Shown piece after piece: positions 53,057 through 62,278 of a stretch of DNA of 64,000 bases (position 1 is the first letter of the stretch; each line of letters begins with the position of its first letter). Source of the stretch: Micromonospora citrea (GTDB lineage: Bacteria > Actinomycetota > Actinomycetes > Mycobacteriales > Micromonosporaceae); contig NZ_FMHZ01000002.1 in NCBI RefSeq assembly GCF_900090315.1, positions 7,038,501 through 7,102,500 on the forward strand, written 5' to 3'. A model generated the notes under the pieces. The model searched no databases. It saw only the letters and a program-made list of their open reading frames with translations, and had not been told where the DNA came from. The position numbers and the translations under genes were made by a program.

Positions 53057-54064
53057 GTGCGGGCCAGTCGACTCATCTCCCTGCTGATGCTGCTCCAGGC
53101 GCACGGGCGGATGACCGCCGCGCAGCTCGCCGAGCGGCTGGAGGTGTCCACCCGCACCGTCTACCGCGACGTCGAGGCACTGCACACCGCCGGCATCCCG
53201 CTCTACGGCGAGGCCGGGCACGCGGGCGGCTACCGGCTCGTCGAGGGCTGGCGGACGCGGCTGACCGGGCTGACCGCGCAGGAGGCGGAGCGGCTCTTCC
53301 TCGCCGGCCTGCCCGGGCCCGCCGCCGAGCTGGGCTACGGGGCGGCCGTGGCCGCGCTCCAGCTCAAGCTGCACGCCGCCCTGCCACCCGAGCTGGCCGA
53401 CCGCGCCGCACGGATCCAGGAACGCTTCCACCTGGACACCCCCAACTGGTACGCCGACGGCGACACCTCGCCGCACCTGCCCGACGTGGCCGAGGCGGTC
53501 TGGCGGCAGCGGCGGATCGCGGTGCGCTACCGCAGCTGGGCCGGGGAGGTCGACCGGGTGCTGGAGCCCTACGGCCTGGTCCTCAAGGGCGGCCGGTGGT
53601 ACGCGGTCGCCGGCCGGCCCGGGCGCGACGAGCCCGCCACCTACCGGGTCAACCAGGTCCTGTCGCTGACCACGTCGGACGAGGAGTTCACCCGGCCGGC
53701 CGGGTTCGACCTGCCCGCGTGGTGGCGCGAGCACGTGGCGCGGTTCCGGGCCCACCTGCACCGCGACGACGCCACCGTCCGGCTCTCCCCGCGCGGCCGG
53801 GAACGGCTGCGGGAGGTCGCCAGCGAGCTGGTGGCGGCCTCCGCCGAGCGGACCGCCGGGCCGCCCGACGACGCCGGCTGGGTGACCGCCGTCATCCCGA
53901 TCGAGTCGCTCACCCACGCCCACGGCGACCTGCTGCGGCTCGGCGCCGACGTGGAGGTGCTGGCCCCGGCCGCGCTGCGCGAGCGGCTCGCCGCCACCGC
54001 CGCCGACCTCGCCGCCCTGTACGCCCCGCGCCCCGTTCCCGAGGTGTCCCCGCCGCCGCCGTGA
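53057..54064 (+). CDS. WYL-domain regulator (YafY/DeoR-like HTH)
   Basis: A 335-residue protein. HTH (about 3-60, LISLLMLLQAHGRMTAAQLA, then VSTRTVYRDVEALHTAGIPL), WYL ligand domain (about 140-210, RWYAVAGRPG) and a WCX C-terminal part (about 240-320). The WYL motif binds small ligands such as nucleotides in several systems. The GTG at 53057 is chosen because the protein then begins with the HTH; a longer frame starts at 53006. A -10-like TAGTGT overlaps the palindrome, so the mRNA may be almost leaderless. Confidence 0.85.
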   Translation: MRASRLISLLMLLQAHGRMTAAQLAERLEVSTRTVYRDVEALHTAGIPLYGEAGHAGGYRLVEGWRTRLTGLTAQEAERLFLAGLPGPAAELGYGAAVAALQLKLHAALPPELADRAARIQERFHLDTPNWYADGDTSPHLPDVAEAVWRQRRIAVRYRSWAGEVDRVLEPYGLVLKGGRWYAVAGRPGRDEPATYRVNQVLSLTTSDEEFTRPAGFDLPAWWREHVARFRAHLHRDDATVRLSPRGRERLREVASELVAASAERTAGPPDDAGWVTAVIPIESLTHAHGDLLRLGADVEVLAPAALRERLAATAADLAALYAPRPVPEVSPPPP

Positions 54065-54250
54065 CCGCCCGTCCACGCCCGGCGGCCCGACGTCGGCGCG
54101 CCGGAAAGCCCGGCCCGGCCCCGCCTCGACGGCAATCCGACACCCTGCGGCGACACTCCGACCACTCGGCGTATTGCCTGCCGGTCGGTGCGGTCGTTGA
54201 GTGGGCAGGGGAAGGCTTCGACCACCGCGTCAGCGGACCGGGAGGCGATC

Positions 54251-54535
54251 GTGGGGCTCATCCAGATCGAGGGCACGGCCGAGGTGCTGCGCGGGCTGCG
54301 CGGCGTGGCGGGGCTCGACCTGATCGACCCGAGCGCCGCGGCACTGGGCGGGGACCGCTACCGCATCTCGGCGTACGCGCCGGAGGAACTGATCCCCGAA
54401 CTGCAGGCGCGCGGCGCCCAGGTGCGGGTGATGATGTCGACCGGTCAGTTCGACGCCTTCCATGCCGAGGTCGCACGGCACCTCGCCCCACCACCGGAGT
54501 CGTCGGCCCCGCCGGAGAGCGCCGGGGAGCGCTGA
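54251..54535 (+). CDS. Small ferredoxin-like-fold protein, first gene of the DUF6603 operon
   Basis: A 94-residue protein (MGLIQIEGTAEVLRGLRGVA with GTG start, then RYRISAYAPEELIPELQARG and a C-terminal Pro/Ser-rich tail). The beta-alpha-beta pattern resembles separate prodomains or inhibitors of peptidases, and the next gene is a metallocarboxypeptidase. This is an inference from pattern and place. The GTG has gggagg upstream. One base separates its stop from the peptidase start. Confidence 0.7.
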   Translation: MGLIQIEGTAEVLRGLRGVAGLDLIDPSAAALGGDRYRISAYAPEELIPELQARGAQVRVMMSTGQFDAFHAEVARHLAPPPESSAPPESAGER

Positions 54536-54536
54536 G

Positions 54537-56312
54537 GTGCCCCCGCCGTACCCGGACATCACCGCGCCGCTGCGCGCGCAGGAGATCGAGGACGCGCTCG
54601 CCGACCTCGCCGCCAGCTTTCCCGCGCTGTGCACCCGGACGGTCTTCCCGACGGAGACCGCCGAGGGCCGGACGCACAGCTACGTCAGGATCGCCAACGG
54701 CAGCGGCCCGAACCGGCCGGCGGCGCTGATCGTCGGCGGGGTGCACGCCCGCGAGTGGGCGCCGCCCGACGCGCTGGTCGCCCTCGCCCGCAACCTGCTG
54801 GTGTCGTACACGTCGGGCACCGACGTCGTCTTCCCGGCGATGACCGTCACCCCACTGGCCGGCGCCCCGGTCCGCTACCGCGCCTGGCGGATCCCGGCGG
54901 CCGACGTCAACGACATCGTCACGAAGCTCGACCTCTACGTCCTGCCGCTGCTCAACCCGGACGGGCGCGAGCACGACCTGACCCACCTCAGCGAGCCGGG
55001 CTGGCGCAAGAACCGCAGCCCCCAGGCGGGCGGCGAGATCGGCGTCGACCTGAACCGCAACTTCGACATCATCTGGCGGTTCGAGGACTACTACGACGTG
55101 GCGCTCTACCGCGCCCGGTACGGCTCGGACCCGGCCTCCACGTCGCCGGCCGAGGACACCTACCGCGGGCCGTCGGCGCATTCCGAGGTGGAGACCCGTC
55201 ACCTGGAGTCCCTGCTGGACACCCTGCCGATCCACTACTACGCGGACGTGCACATGTTCGGCCGCAACATCCTCTACTCCTGGGGGTTGGAGGAGGACGG
55301 CGACGACCCGGCGATGCACTGGCGGGCGCCCGCCTTCGCCGGCACCCGGGACGGGCTGATCGCCGGGGATCCGGCGCTGCCGTCGGGCCGGACCGACTAC
55401 AAGGAATACCTCCCCGACGACCCGCCGCACCGGATCCGCTCGCGGGCGCGCCTGATCGCCACGGCGATGCACGACGAGATCCTCCGGTCGGCCGGGGTCG
55501 ACCCCGCCGCGCCCGCCTCCACGACCCAGCGCGCCCACTCCGAGTACACCGTCGGGCAGAGCGCGTTCCTCTACCTCCCCGTGGGCGGCGGGCCGAACTC
55601 CGGGTGCAGCGACGACTACGCGTGCAGCCGGCAGTTCGCGCTGCCGAACCGGCAGCCGATCTTCGCGTACTGCCTGGAGACGGGGCACGCCGAGGAGCAG
55701 GGCTTCCACTGCAACTACGCCGATCCGCCCGGCCACTTCCGCAAGATCAACCGTGAGATCCACGCGGCGGTGACGGCGCTGCTCAAGGTGGCCGCCTCAG
55801 CCCCGCTGCCCGCTGCCGGCGGCGGGGGCGGAGGCGGAGGCTGCCTGATCGCCACCGCGGCGCTGGGGCACCCCGACCATCCGGACGTGCGCTACCTGCG
55901 GCACCTGCGCGACGAGCGGCTACGGGCCTCACCGCGCGGCGCCCGGATCGCCGACACCCTGGACCGGGTCTACTACAGCTTCAGCCCGGCCGTGGCCCGG
56001 TGGCTGCGGCGGCACCGCCGGGCCCGCACGGCCGTGCGGGTCGGGCTGATCCGACCGCTCGCCGCCACCCTGCGCCTGTTCCTCGGGCCGCGGCGGACAC
56101 CGGCGCCGAGCCGGACCGCGTCCGCCGGTGAGCCCCCACCGAGCCGGACCGCGTCCGCCGGTGAGCCCTCGCCGAGCCGGACCGCGTCCGCCGGCGCGCC
56201 CCCGCCGAGCCGGACCGCGTCCGCCGGCGCGCCCCCGCCGGGGCGGACCGCTGCCGCCGCCGGGCCGCCGGGCGGGCGGCGCGACGGCACCGACCCGGGA
56301 GGTGGGAGCTGA
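54537..56312 (+). CDS. M14 zinc carboxypeptidase with CFI-box C-terminal domain
   Basis: A 591-residue protein. Zinc ligands H70, E73 (HAREW) and H239 (YYADVHMFG), substrate-binding N173/R174 (DLNRNF) and catalytic E381 (YCLETGHAEEQ) are all present, so it should cleave C-terminal residues from proteins or peptides. From 428 a Gly run leads to CLIATAALG (436-444), the CFI-box C-terminal domain, with HPDHPDVRYLRHLRDERLRA after it. The end is four 11-residue repeats (PSRTASAGEP type). No signal peptide. GTG start; TGATG overlap with the next gene. Confidence 0.88.
   Translation: MPPPYPDITAPLRAQEIEDALADLAASFPALCTRTVFPTETAEGRTHSYVRIANGSGPNRPAALIVGGVHAREWAPPDALVALARNLLVSYTSGTDVVFPAMTVTPLAGAPVRYRAWRIPAADVNDIVTKLDLYVLPLLNPDGREHDLTHLSEPGWRKNRSPQAGGEIGVDLNRNFDIIWRFEDYYDVALYRARYGSDPASTSPAEDTYRGPSAHSEVETRHLESLLDTLPIHYYADVHMFGRNILYSWGLEEDGDDPAMHWRAPAFAGTRDGLIAGDPALPSGRTDYKEYLPDDPPHRIRSRARLIATAMHDEILRSAGVDPAAPASTTQRAHSEYTVGQSAFLYLPVGGGPNSGCSDDYACSRQFALPNRQPIFAYCLETGHAEEQGFHCNYADPPGHFRKINREIHAAVTALLKVAASAPLPAAGGGGGGGGCLIATAALGHPDHPDVRYLRHLRDERLRASPRGARIADTLDRVYYSFSPAVARWLRRHRRARTAVRVGLIRPLAATLRLFLGPRRTPAPSRTASAGEPPPSRTASAGEPSPSRTASAGAPPPSRTASAGAPPPGRTAAAAGPPGGRRDGTDPGGGS
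56106..56237 (+). repeat. 33-base tandem repeat in the carboxypeptidase tail
   Basis: Four in-frame units start at 56106, 56139, 56172 and 56205, each encoding an 11-residue Pro/Ser/Arg/Thr/Ala block; a degenerate fifth follows. Such arrays change length easily and may form a flexible tail. Confidence 0.9.
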
Positions 56313-59300
56313 TGGCCGGGACCGCCGAGCAGCTCGCCGTCGAACTGGCCCGGCTACTCGACCCGGTCACCGAGCGGCTGGCCGCCGGGCAGCTTGTCGA
56401 CCTCTTCGCCGAGCTGGGCCTGCCGCTGCCCGGCCCGGTCGCGGGCGCCCCCGGTGTGGCCGCCGCCGCCGGCACCGCCGGCACCGCCCTCGCCGCCCTC
56501 CCGCCGGCGGTCACCGCCCTGGTCGACGCGATCGCCGACGACGACTCCGCCGCCATCGCCGCCGCCCTGGGCGACCTGCTGCCGCTGATCGTCGACGCCG
56601 TCGACGCCGTCCGGGCCCTGGCCGGCGCGGTGCAGTCCGCGTACGCCGCCGGCGGTGCGGTCAGCGCGCCGCTGGCCGCGATCCTCGCCGATCTGCCGCA
56701 ACGCCTGGTCGACTGGACCGCCGCCAGCTACCTGCTGGACCGTCGGCCGGCGCTCGGCCGCGCCCTCGCCCTGTTCGGGCTCGTCGACAACGTCGCCGTG
56801 CCCGCCGACGGGGACCGGCCCGCCTACCTGCGGCGCGGGCTCCGGCTGGACCGGCTCGGGGTGTTGCTCGACGATCCGGCCGCAGCCCTGAGCCAGGTGT
56901 ACGGCTGGGGCGGGTCCACCCTCGACGCCGCGCTGTTGTTCGCCCGGCTGCGCGACTGGCTGACCGCCGTCGGCGTACCGGCGGTGGTGCTCGCCGGGTC
57001 CGGCGGCCGTCCCGAGCTGGCCGCGTTCCTGTTCCGGCTGCACGCGGTGGCGGGGCTGCCCCCGGGCACGCCCACCCCGCTGGAGCTGACCCTCGACGTG
57101 TTCGACCTCGGCGGGCTGGACATCCCCCTGCCGATCGGCGACACCTGGGCGGTATGCCTGCGCGGCCAGGGCAGCCTCGACCTCGGCGCCGCCCTGCGCG
57201 TCGAGCCGCCCGCCACGCTGCGCCCGCAGGCCCCCGCTCCCGGGGTCGCCGGCGAGCTGACCGTGTCGGCGGAGCGGCTGCCCACCGGCCCGGGGCCGAT
57301 GGTGCTCTTCGGCGAGGCCGACGGCACCCGGCTCACGGCCACCGCCGTCCGGGCCGCCGTCGGCGCCGCGTTCGCCGCCGACGGGGGCGGGGTCAGCGCC
57401 CGGCTGGTCGTCGACGCCGAGGTCGCCGCGGGCCGCCTGGTGATCGCCTTCGGCGGCGCCGACGGCTTCCTGTCCAGCGTGCTGCCGGCCACCCTGGAGG
57501 TCGACTTCGACCTCGGGCTGCACTGGGACCCGGTGGCCGGGCTGACCCTGCGCGGCGGCGCCGGGCTGGTGCTGGCCGTCCCCCTCACGGTGCGCCTGGG
57601 CCCGCTGCGCCTGGACCGGCTCGACCTGGCCCTGCGCCCCGGCGCGGCCGGCATCACCCTCGAGGTCCGCCTCACCGGCGGCATCGACCTCGGGCCGTTC
57701 GCCGCGAGCGTGACCGGCATCGGCGTCGGCGCCGACCTGGCCGTACGCGACGGCAACCTGGGCCCGGTCGACCTGACCTTCCGCTTCCTGCCGCCCACCG
57801 GGCTCGGCATGGTCGTCGACGCCGGGCCGGTCACCGGCGGAGGCTTCATCGGCTTCGACGAGCCGGCCGGCCGCTACTCGGGCGTCCTCGCACTCAAGCT
57901 CGGCGTGGTCGGGGTGGAGGCGGTCGGCCTGCTCGACACCCGGCTGCCCGGCGGCGGGTCCGGCTACGCGCTGCTGATCCTGCTGCGGGCCACCTTCCCG
58001 CCGATCCAGCTCGGCTTCGGCTTCGCGCTCTCCTCCGTCGGCGGGCTGCTCGCGCTGAACCGGCAGACCGACGTGGACGCGCTGCGCGCCCGGATGGCGT
58101 CCGGCACCGTCGGGCGGATCCTCGCCCCGGAGGACCCGGTCCGCAACGCCCCGGTGCTCCTGGCCGACCTGGCGGCGGTCTTCCCGCCCACGCCCGGCGT
58201 GATCGTGGTCGGGCCGACACTGCAACTGTCCTGGGCGGAGCTGGTCCGCTTCGACATCGGCGTGTTCATCGAGCTGCCCGGCCCGCGCAGGATCGTGATC
58301 CTCGGCTCGGCGCGGGCGGGGATCGAGAACCCGTCCGGCGGCCGGCCCTACCTGCAGATCCGGCTGGACATCCTGGGCGTGGTCGACTTCGCGCAGCAAC
58401 TGGTCGCCTTCGACGCGGTCCTCGTCGACAGCCACCTGCTGGAGATCCTCGAACTGACCGGGGGCGCGGCGTTCCGGCTCAGCTACGGCGCCGAGCCGTA
58501 CGTGGTGCTGACCGTCGGCGGCTTCCATCCGGCGTACAACCCGGCGCCCCTGGTGTTTCCCGCCGGCCTGACCCGGATCGCCATGACCCGCGGCGAGCCC
58601 GACGACCTGCTCTACTTCCGCTTCGAGGGCTACTTCGCGGTCACCACGAACACGCTGCAGTTCGGCGCGGCCGTCGAGGTCGTCGTCAACCTGGGGCCGT
58701 TCAACATCCGGGGCTTCCTCGGCTTCGACGCGCTGATCCGGTTCCAGCCGTTCCACTTCGACTTCGCCATCCGCGCCTCGGTGCGGGTGCGCTGGCGCGG
58801 CCGCACCCTGGCCGGGCTGGACCTCACCGGCAGCCTCTCCGGTCCCGGCCCGGTGGTCTTCCACGGCAGGGTGACCCTGGAGATCCTGTTCTTCGAGATC
58901 ACCTTCGCGGAGACCATCACCCTCGGCTCGACCACGCCACCGGCCGTCACGCCGGTCGCCTCGGCCGTGGCCGAGCTCGCCGGGGAGCTCGCCGACCCGG
59001 CCAACCTGCGCAGCACCGGCGCGGCCGACACCGCCGTGGTCGTCGAGCCGGCCCGCACCGCCGCGCTGCCCGTGGTCTCGCCGCTGGGCCAGGCCGTCTG
59101 GACCCAGGAACGCGCCCCGCTGGACCTGCTGCTGCAACGCTTCGAGGGCGCGCCGCTGACCCGGCCGGAGACCGTCACCGCCACCGGCCCGCAGGTCACC
59201 GGCACCGAGGTCGACTGGTTCGCGCCGGGCGGCTTCGCCGACCTCACCGACGCCGACGCGCTGAACCGGCGCGCCTTCGAACGGCTCGCCGCCGGCGTCC

Positions 59301-59629
59301 GGCTGGGCGGCGAGGGCGTCGACGCCGGACCGGCCACCGTGCTCACCGTCACCGTCAAGCAGATCCGGCTGCCCGCGCCGCCGGTGCTGCTCGTCGCCGC
59401 CGCGCTGCCCCGGTGGCTGCTCGCCGCGGCGGCCGGCCGCACCGGTCGACCCGAGCGCGACCCGGTCACGCCGGCGGTGGGCGTGCGGGACGAGACCTGG
59501 GCCGTGCACGGCGCGGGGGGCGCGGTGACGACCGGGCTGTCCCAGGCGCAGGCCCACCAGCTGGCCACCGTGGGCGGCGCCGGCGCCGCCGTCGCGGCGA
59601 CCGACCCCGTGCCGACGATGAGCTTCTAG
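56312..59629 (+). CDS. DUF6603 large protein
   Basis: A 1105-residue protein. A helical N-terminal part (1-190) precedes a long beta-rich body. Residues about 480-870 fit the DUF6603 family: GGGFIGFDEPAGRYSGVLAL, IQLGFGFALSSVGGLLALNR, TLQLSWAELVRFDIGVFIEL, AVGGFHP-like and NTLQFGAAVEVVVNLGPFNI. Function is not known. A repeated beta pattern with hydrophobic faces might form a lipid-binding groove or an oligomeric shell; I infer this only from pattern. No signal peptide or transmembrane helix is evident. Its ATG overlaps the peptidase stop. Confidence 0.85.
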   Translation: MAGTAEQLAVELARLLDPVTERLAAGQLVDLFAELGLPLPGPVAGAPGVAAAAGTAGTALAALPPAVTALVDAIADDDSAAIAAALGDLLPLIVDAVDAVRALAGAVQSAYAAGGAVSAPLAAILADLPQRLVDWTAASYLLDRRPALGRALALFGLVDNVAVPADGDRPAYLRRGLRLDRLGVLLDDPAAALSQVYGWGGSTLDAALLFARLRDWLTAVGVPAVVLAGSGGRPELAAFLFRLHAVAGLPPGTPTPLELTLDVFDLGGLDIPLPIGDTWAVCLRGQGSLDLGAALRVEPPATLRPQAPAPGVAGELTVSAERLPTGPGPMVLFGEADGTRLTATAVRAAVGAAFAADGGGVSARLVVDAEVAAGRLVIAFGGADGFLSSVLPATLEVDFDLGLHWDPVAGLTLRGGAGLVLAVPLTVRLGPLRLDRLDLALRPGAAGITLEVRLTGGIDLGPFAASVTGIGVGADLAVRDGNLGPVDLTFRFLPPTGLGMVVDAGPVTGGGFIGFDEPAGRYSGVLALKLGVVGVEAVGLLDTRLPGGGSGYALLILLRATFPPIQLGFGFALSSVGGLLALNRQTDVDALRARMASGTVGRILAPEDPVRNAPVLLADLAAVFPPTPGVIVVGPTLQLSWAELVRFDIGVFIELPGPRRIVILGSARAGIENPSGGRPYLQIRLDILGVVDFAQQLVAFDAVLVDSHLLEILELTGGAAFRLSYGAEPYVVLTVGGFHPAYNPAPLVFPAGLTRIAMTRGEPDDLLYFRFEGYFAVTTNTLQFGAAVEVVVNLGPFNIRGFLGFDALIRFQPFHFDFAIRASVRVRWRGRTLAGLDLTGSLSGPGPVVFHGRVTLEILFFEITFAETITLGSTTPPAVTPVASAVAELAGELADPANLRSTGAADTAVVVEPARTAALPVVSPLGQAVWTQERAPLDLLLQRFEGAPLTRPETVTATGPQVTGTEVDWFAPGGFADLTDADALNRRAFERLAAGVRLGGEGVDAGPATVLTVTVKQIRLPAPPVLLVAAALPRWLLAAAAGRTGRPERDPVTPAVGVRDETWAVHGAGGAVTTGLSQAQAHQLATVGGAGAAVAATDPVPTMSF

Positions 59630-59641
59630 GGGGAGGCGAGG

Positions 59642-62278
59642 ATGGCCGACGAACAGCTCACCTTCCACGGCTGGGCGCGGGAGCGGATCGCCGCGCTGGC
59701 CACCGGCGTGCAGGACGGGCGGCCCCGGGTCGAGACGCCCGTCACCCTCACCGGCACCGACGCCACCGGCGCGACCACCACCGCCGCCACCGGCACCGTA
59801 CGGTTCCTGCTCGCCGGCCCGGCCGACGTGGTCCGCCTCGCCCCCGGGGCGGTAACCCGCCGCTACCCGACGCCCGGCACCGTCGACCACGAGTCGGACC
59901 GCTGCCCGCACGTGGAGTTCGCCGACGCGACCCTGCCGTGGCGGTACGCCCCGGCGCCCCGCCCGGCCGCCGGCGCCGGCGCGCAGCACCCCTGGCTGGT
60001 GCTGGTCGTCGGGCTGGAGGGCGACGAGCTGACCCTCGCCGGGGACCAGGTGACGCTCAGCCCGGCCGTCCAGGCGTTGCACCCGCTGGGCACCGGTGCG
60101 ACGCCGTACCGGTGGGCGCACCTGCAGGTGGACACCGCCGGCAGGCGGATCGCCCGGCTGCTCTCCGGCCGCCCCCTCGCCGCGGGCACCGACTACGTCG
60201 CGGCGCTGGTGCCGGCGTACGACGCGGCGGGGCAGCCGCGGTGGGCGGGCACCGGCCCGGCCACGGTGCCCTGCTACGACACCTGGCGATTCCGCACCGC
60301 CACCCCGGCGGGCAGCTTCGAGGACCTGGCCGCCGCGCTGCGCCCCGGCGCCGCCGAGCCGGAGACCGGCCGGGCACCGCTGGACTACCCCCGTGTGCCC
60401 GACGCCGGCGACCTGGCGGTGCGCGGCGCGCTCGCCCCGCTCGGCGGTACCGACGCGGCGCTGCCCGCCGAGGTCCACGACGACCTGGACGCGCTGCGCA
60501 CCCCCGCGCGGGACGACCGGGGCCGGCCGATCGTCGGGCTGCCCCGCTACGGCGAGGCGTGGCGGGCCGGCGCCCCGGAGGAGACCACCTGGGGCGCCGG
60601 CCTGAACACCGACCCCCGGGACCGGGGCGTCGCCGGGCTCGGGCTGGAGCTGGGCATCCGCCTCCAGGAGGAGCTGGTCGCCGAGGCCCGCGCCCACCAG
60701 GGGGCGCTCGCGGAGGCGCGGCAGCGGATCCGGGACCTGGTGCTCGGTCTGCACGCCGCGGGCGGGCTGTGGCGGCGTCGGACGCCCGGCGACGCGTACG
60801 AGCGGCTCTGGCTGCTCGGGCCGGCGCTGGGCCGCGTGGTCACCCCGGACGGGACGGTGGCCGCGCTCGCCACCGCCGCGGACCGGCCACTGCCCGCGGG
60901 GCTGTTCTCCGGCGCGGCCCGGCGGATCCTGCGCGCCGGGCCGGCGCGGACCGCGCTGACCGCCGCCGCAGCGGCGCCGCCGGCCGAGGTGCTGAAGGCC
61001 GCCAACCGGTGCCCGCGCCCGCCCCGCCCCGGCGCCGGCGGGCTGCCGCTGGAGGATCTCGGCATCGACCTCGCCGACCTTGAGGAGCGTCGACGTCGGG
61101 CGGCGGAGACCGGCGAGGTGGACCTGACCGCCGCCGCCGAGCGGGCCAAGGAGCTGGCCGAGGCGGCCCACCCGAAGCTGCGTGACCTGGCGTACTCGGT
61201 GGCCGAGCGGCTGGCCCGGGCGGCGCACTCCGGATCACCGGCGCCGTGGGCCCAGGCCGTGGCCCTGCTGGCCGCCGCCGCGACCGTCGACGACCGCGAC
61301 GAACGGGAGCTGGAGCGGCTCGTCGCCGCCCTGCTGGAGCTGCTCGAACGCTGGCCGAAGCCGGCCGGCGAGGACGACCTGCCGACGCTGCTCGACGGGC
61401 TGGCCGAGCCGGAGCCGGTGGAGCCGCCGTGCCGCCCGGTCGACCTGGACGCGCTGGCCGCCGGGGTGGCCGCGGCGTTCGACCCGACCCGCCCCGACGC
61501 CGCCGCCCGGGTGCGCGTGCTGTCCACGATCGATGGTCTCGATCCGGCGCGGCCGCTCGCCCCGCCGGAGGTCTGCGTGGGGCTGGACCGGCCGGTCTGG
61601 GCCGACCTGCGCGACGCCTTCGACGAGTGGCTGCTGCCCGGCGTCGGCGCGCTGCCGGACAACTCGGTGATCGCGGTGGAGACCAATCCGCGTTTCGTCG
61701 ACGCCCTGCTGACCGGGCTGAACACCCAGCTCCTCGGCGAGCTGCGGTGGCGCAACATCCCGGTGGCCACCGGCTGCACCCCGCTGCGGGTGTTCTGGAG
61801 CCGGACCGACACCGGCACCGGCGTACGCGTCGACGACATCACCGGCATCGGCAGCTGGCCGGACGGCAGCGGTCTGGGCACCCCGGCGCACCGCCCGGCC
61901 GGTGCCTCGGGCCGGGACCTGGTCGTGGTGATCAAGGGGCGGTTGTTCCTCCGCTACCCGGCCACCGTCGTCTACCTGGTCACCGCCGAGCACGCCGGCA
62001 CGGTCGACTTCGGGCAGGACCCGCCGGCCGGCGCGGTCCGGGTGCTGCCCAGCTTCCAGGGGCGGATCGGCACCGACGTGACCTTCTTCGGCTTCCAGGG
62101 GTTCGAGCCGGCCGACGTGCTGCGGCACTGGCTGGTCTTCGAGGAACCCCCGGCCGGCTACCGCTTCGCCAACGACGCGTCGACTTCCCCGGCGCCGGAG
62201 ACCTGGGCGCGGACCAGTTTCGCCCGCCCGGTGCGGGTGCTCATCCGCGGCGACCACCTCGACCCGGAGGGACCGTGA
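59642..62278 (+). CDS. Large protein of unknown function, DUF6603 operon gene 4
   Basis: An 878-residue protein. It begins ADEQLTFHGWARERIAALAT, has a beta-rich first third, a helical middle rich in Ala, Glu and Arg (430-620), and a conserved-looking C-terminal part with AVETNPRFVDALLTGLNTQL and ELRWRNIPVATGCTPLRVFW. I have a vague memory of similar C-terminal segments in large proteins of other bacteria, without a function. The ATG has gggggagg upstream, 12 bases after the DUF6603 stop. Confidence 0.8.
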   Translation: MADEQLTFHGWARERIAALATGVQDGRPRVETPVTLTGTDATGATTTAATGTVRFLLAGPADVVRLAPGAVTRRYPTPGTVDHESDRCPHVEFADATLPWRYAPAPRPAAGAGAQHPWLVLVVGLEGDELTLAGDQVTLSPAVQALHPLGTGATPYRWAHLQVDTAGRRIARLLSGRPLAAGTDYVAALVPAYDAAGQPRWAGTGPATVPCYDTWRFRTATPAGSFEDLAAALRPGAAEPETGRAPLDYPRVPDAGDLAVRGALAPLGGTDAALPAEVHDDLDALRTPARDDRGRPIVGLPRYGEAWRAGAPEETTWGAGLNTDPRDRGVAGLGLELGIRLQEELVAEARAHQGALAEARQRIRDLVLGLHAAGGLWRRRTPGDAYERLWLLGPALGRVVTPDGTVAALATAADRPLPAGLFSGAARRILRAGPARTALTAAAAAPPAEVLKAANRCPRPPRPGAGGLPLEDLGIDLADLEERRRRAAETGEVDLTAAAERAKELAEAAHPKLRDLAYSVAERLARAAHSGSPAPWAQAVALLAAAATVDDRDERELERLVAALLELLERWPKPAGEDDLPTLLDGLAEPEPVEPPCRPVDLDALAAGVAAAFDPTRPDAAARVRVLSTIDGLDPARPLAPPEVCVGLDRPVWADLRDAFDEWLLPGVGALPDNSVIAVETNPRFVDALLTGLNTQLLGELRWRNIPVATGCTPLRVFWSRTDTGTGVRVDDITGIGSWPDGSGLGTPAHRPAGASGRDLVVVIKGRLFLRYPATVVYLVTAEHAGTVDFGQDPPAGAVRVLPSFQGRIGTDVTFFGFQGFEPADVLRHWLVFEEPPAGYRFANDASTSPAPETWARTSFARPVRVLIRGDHLDPEGP

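Noticed and set aside
56354..61228. Very long leftward open frame opposite the DUF6603 operon (1624 residues)
   Set aside because: It is the antisense of GC-rich genes with strong codon bias. Its composition is low-complexity (Arg/Gly/Gln/Val/His) and no ribosome sites or motifs are seen.
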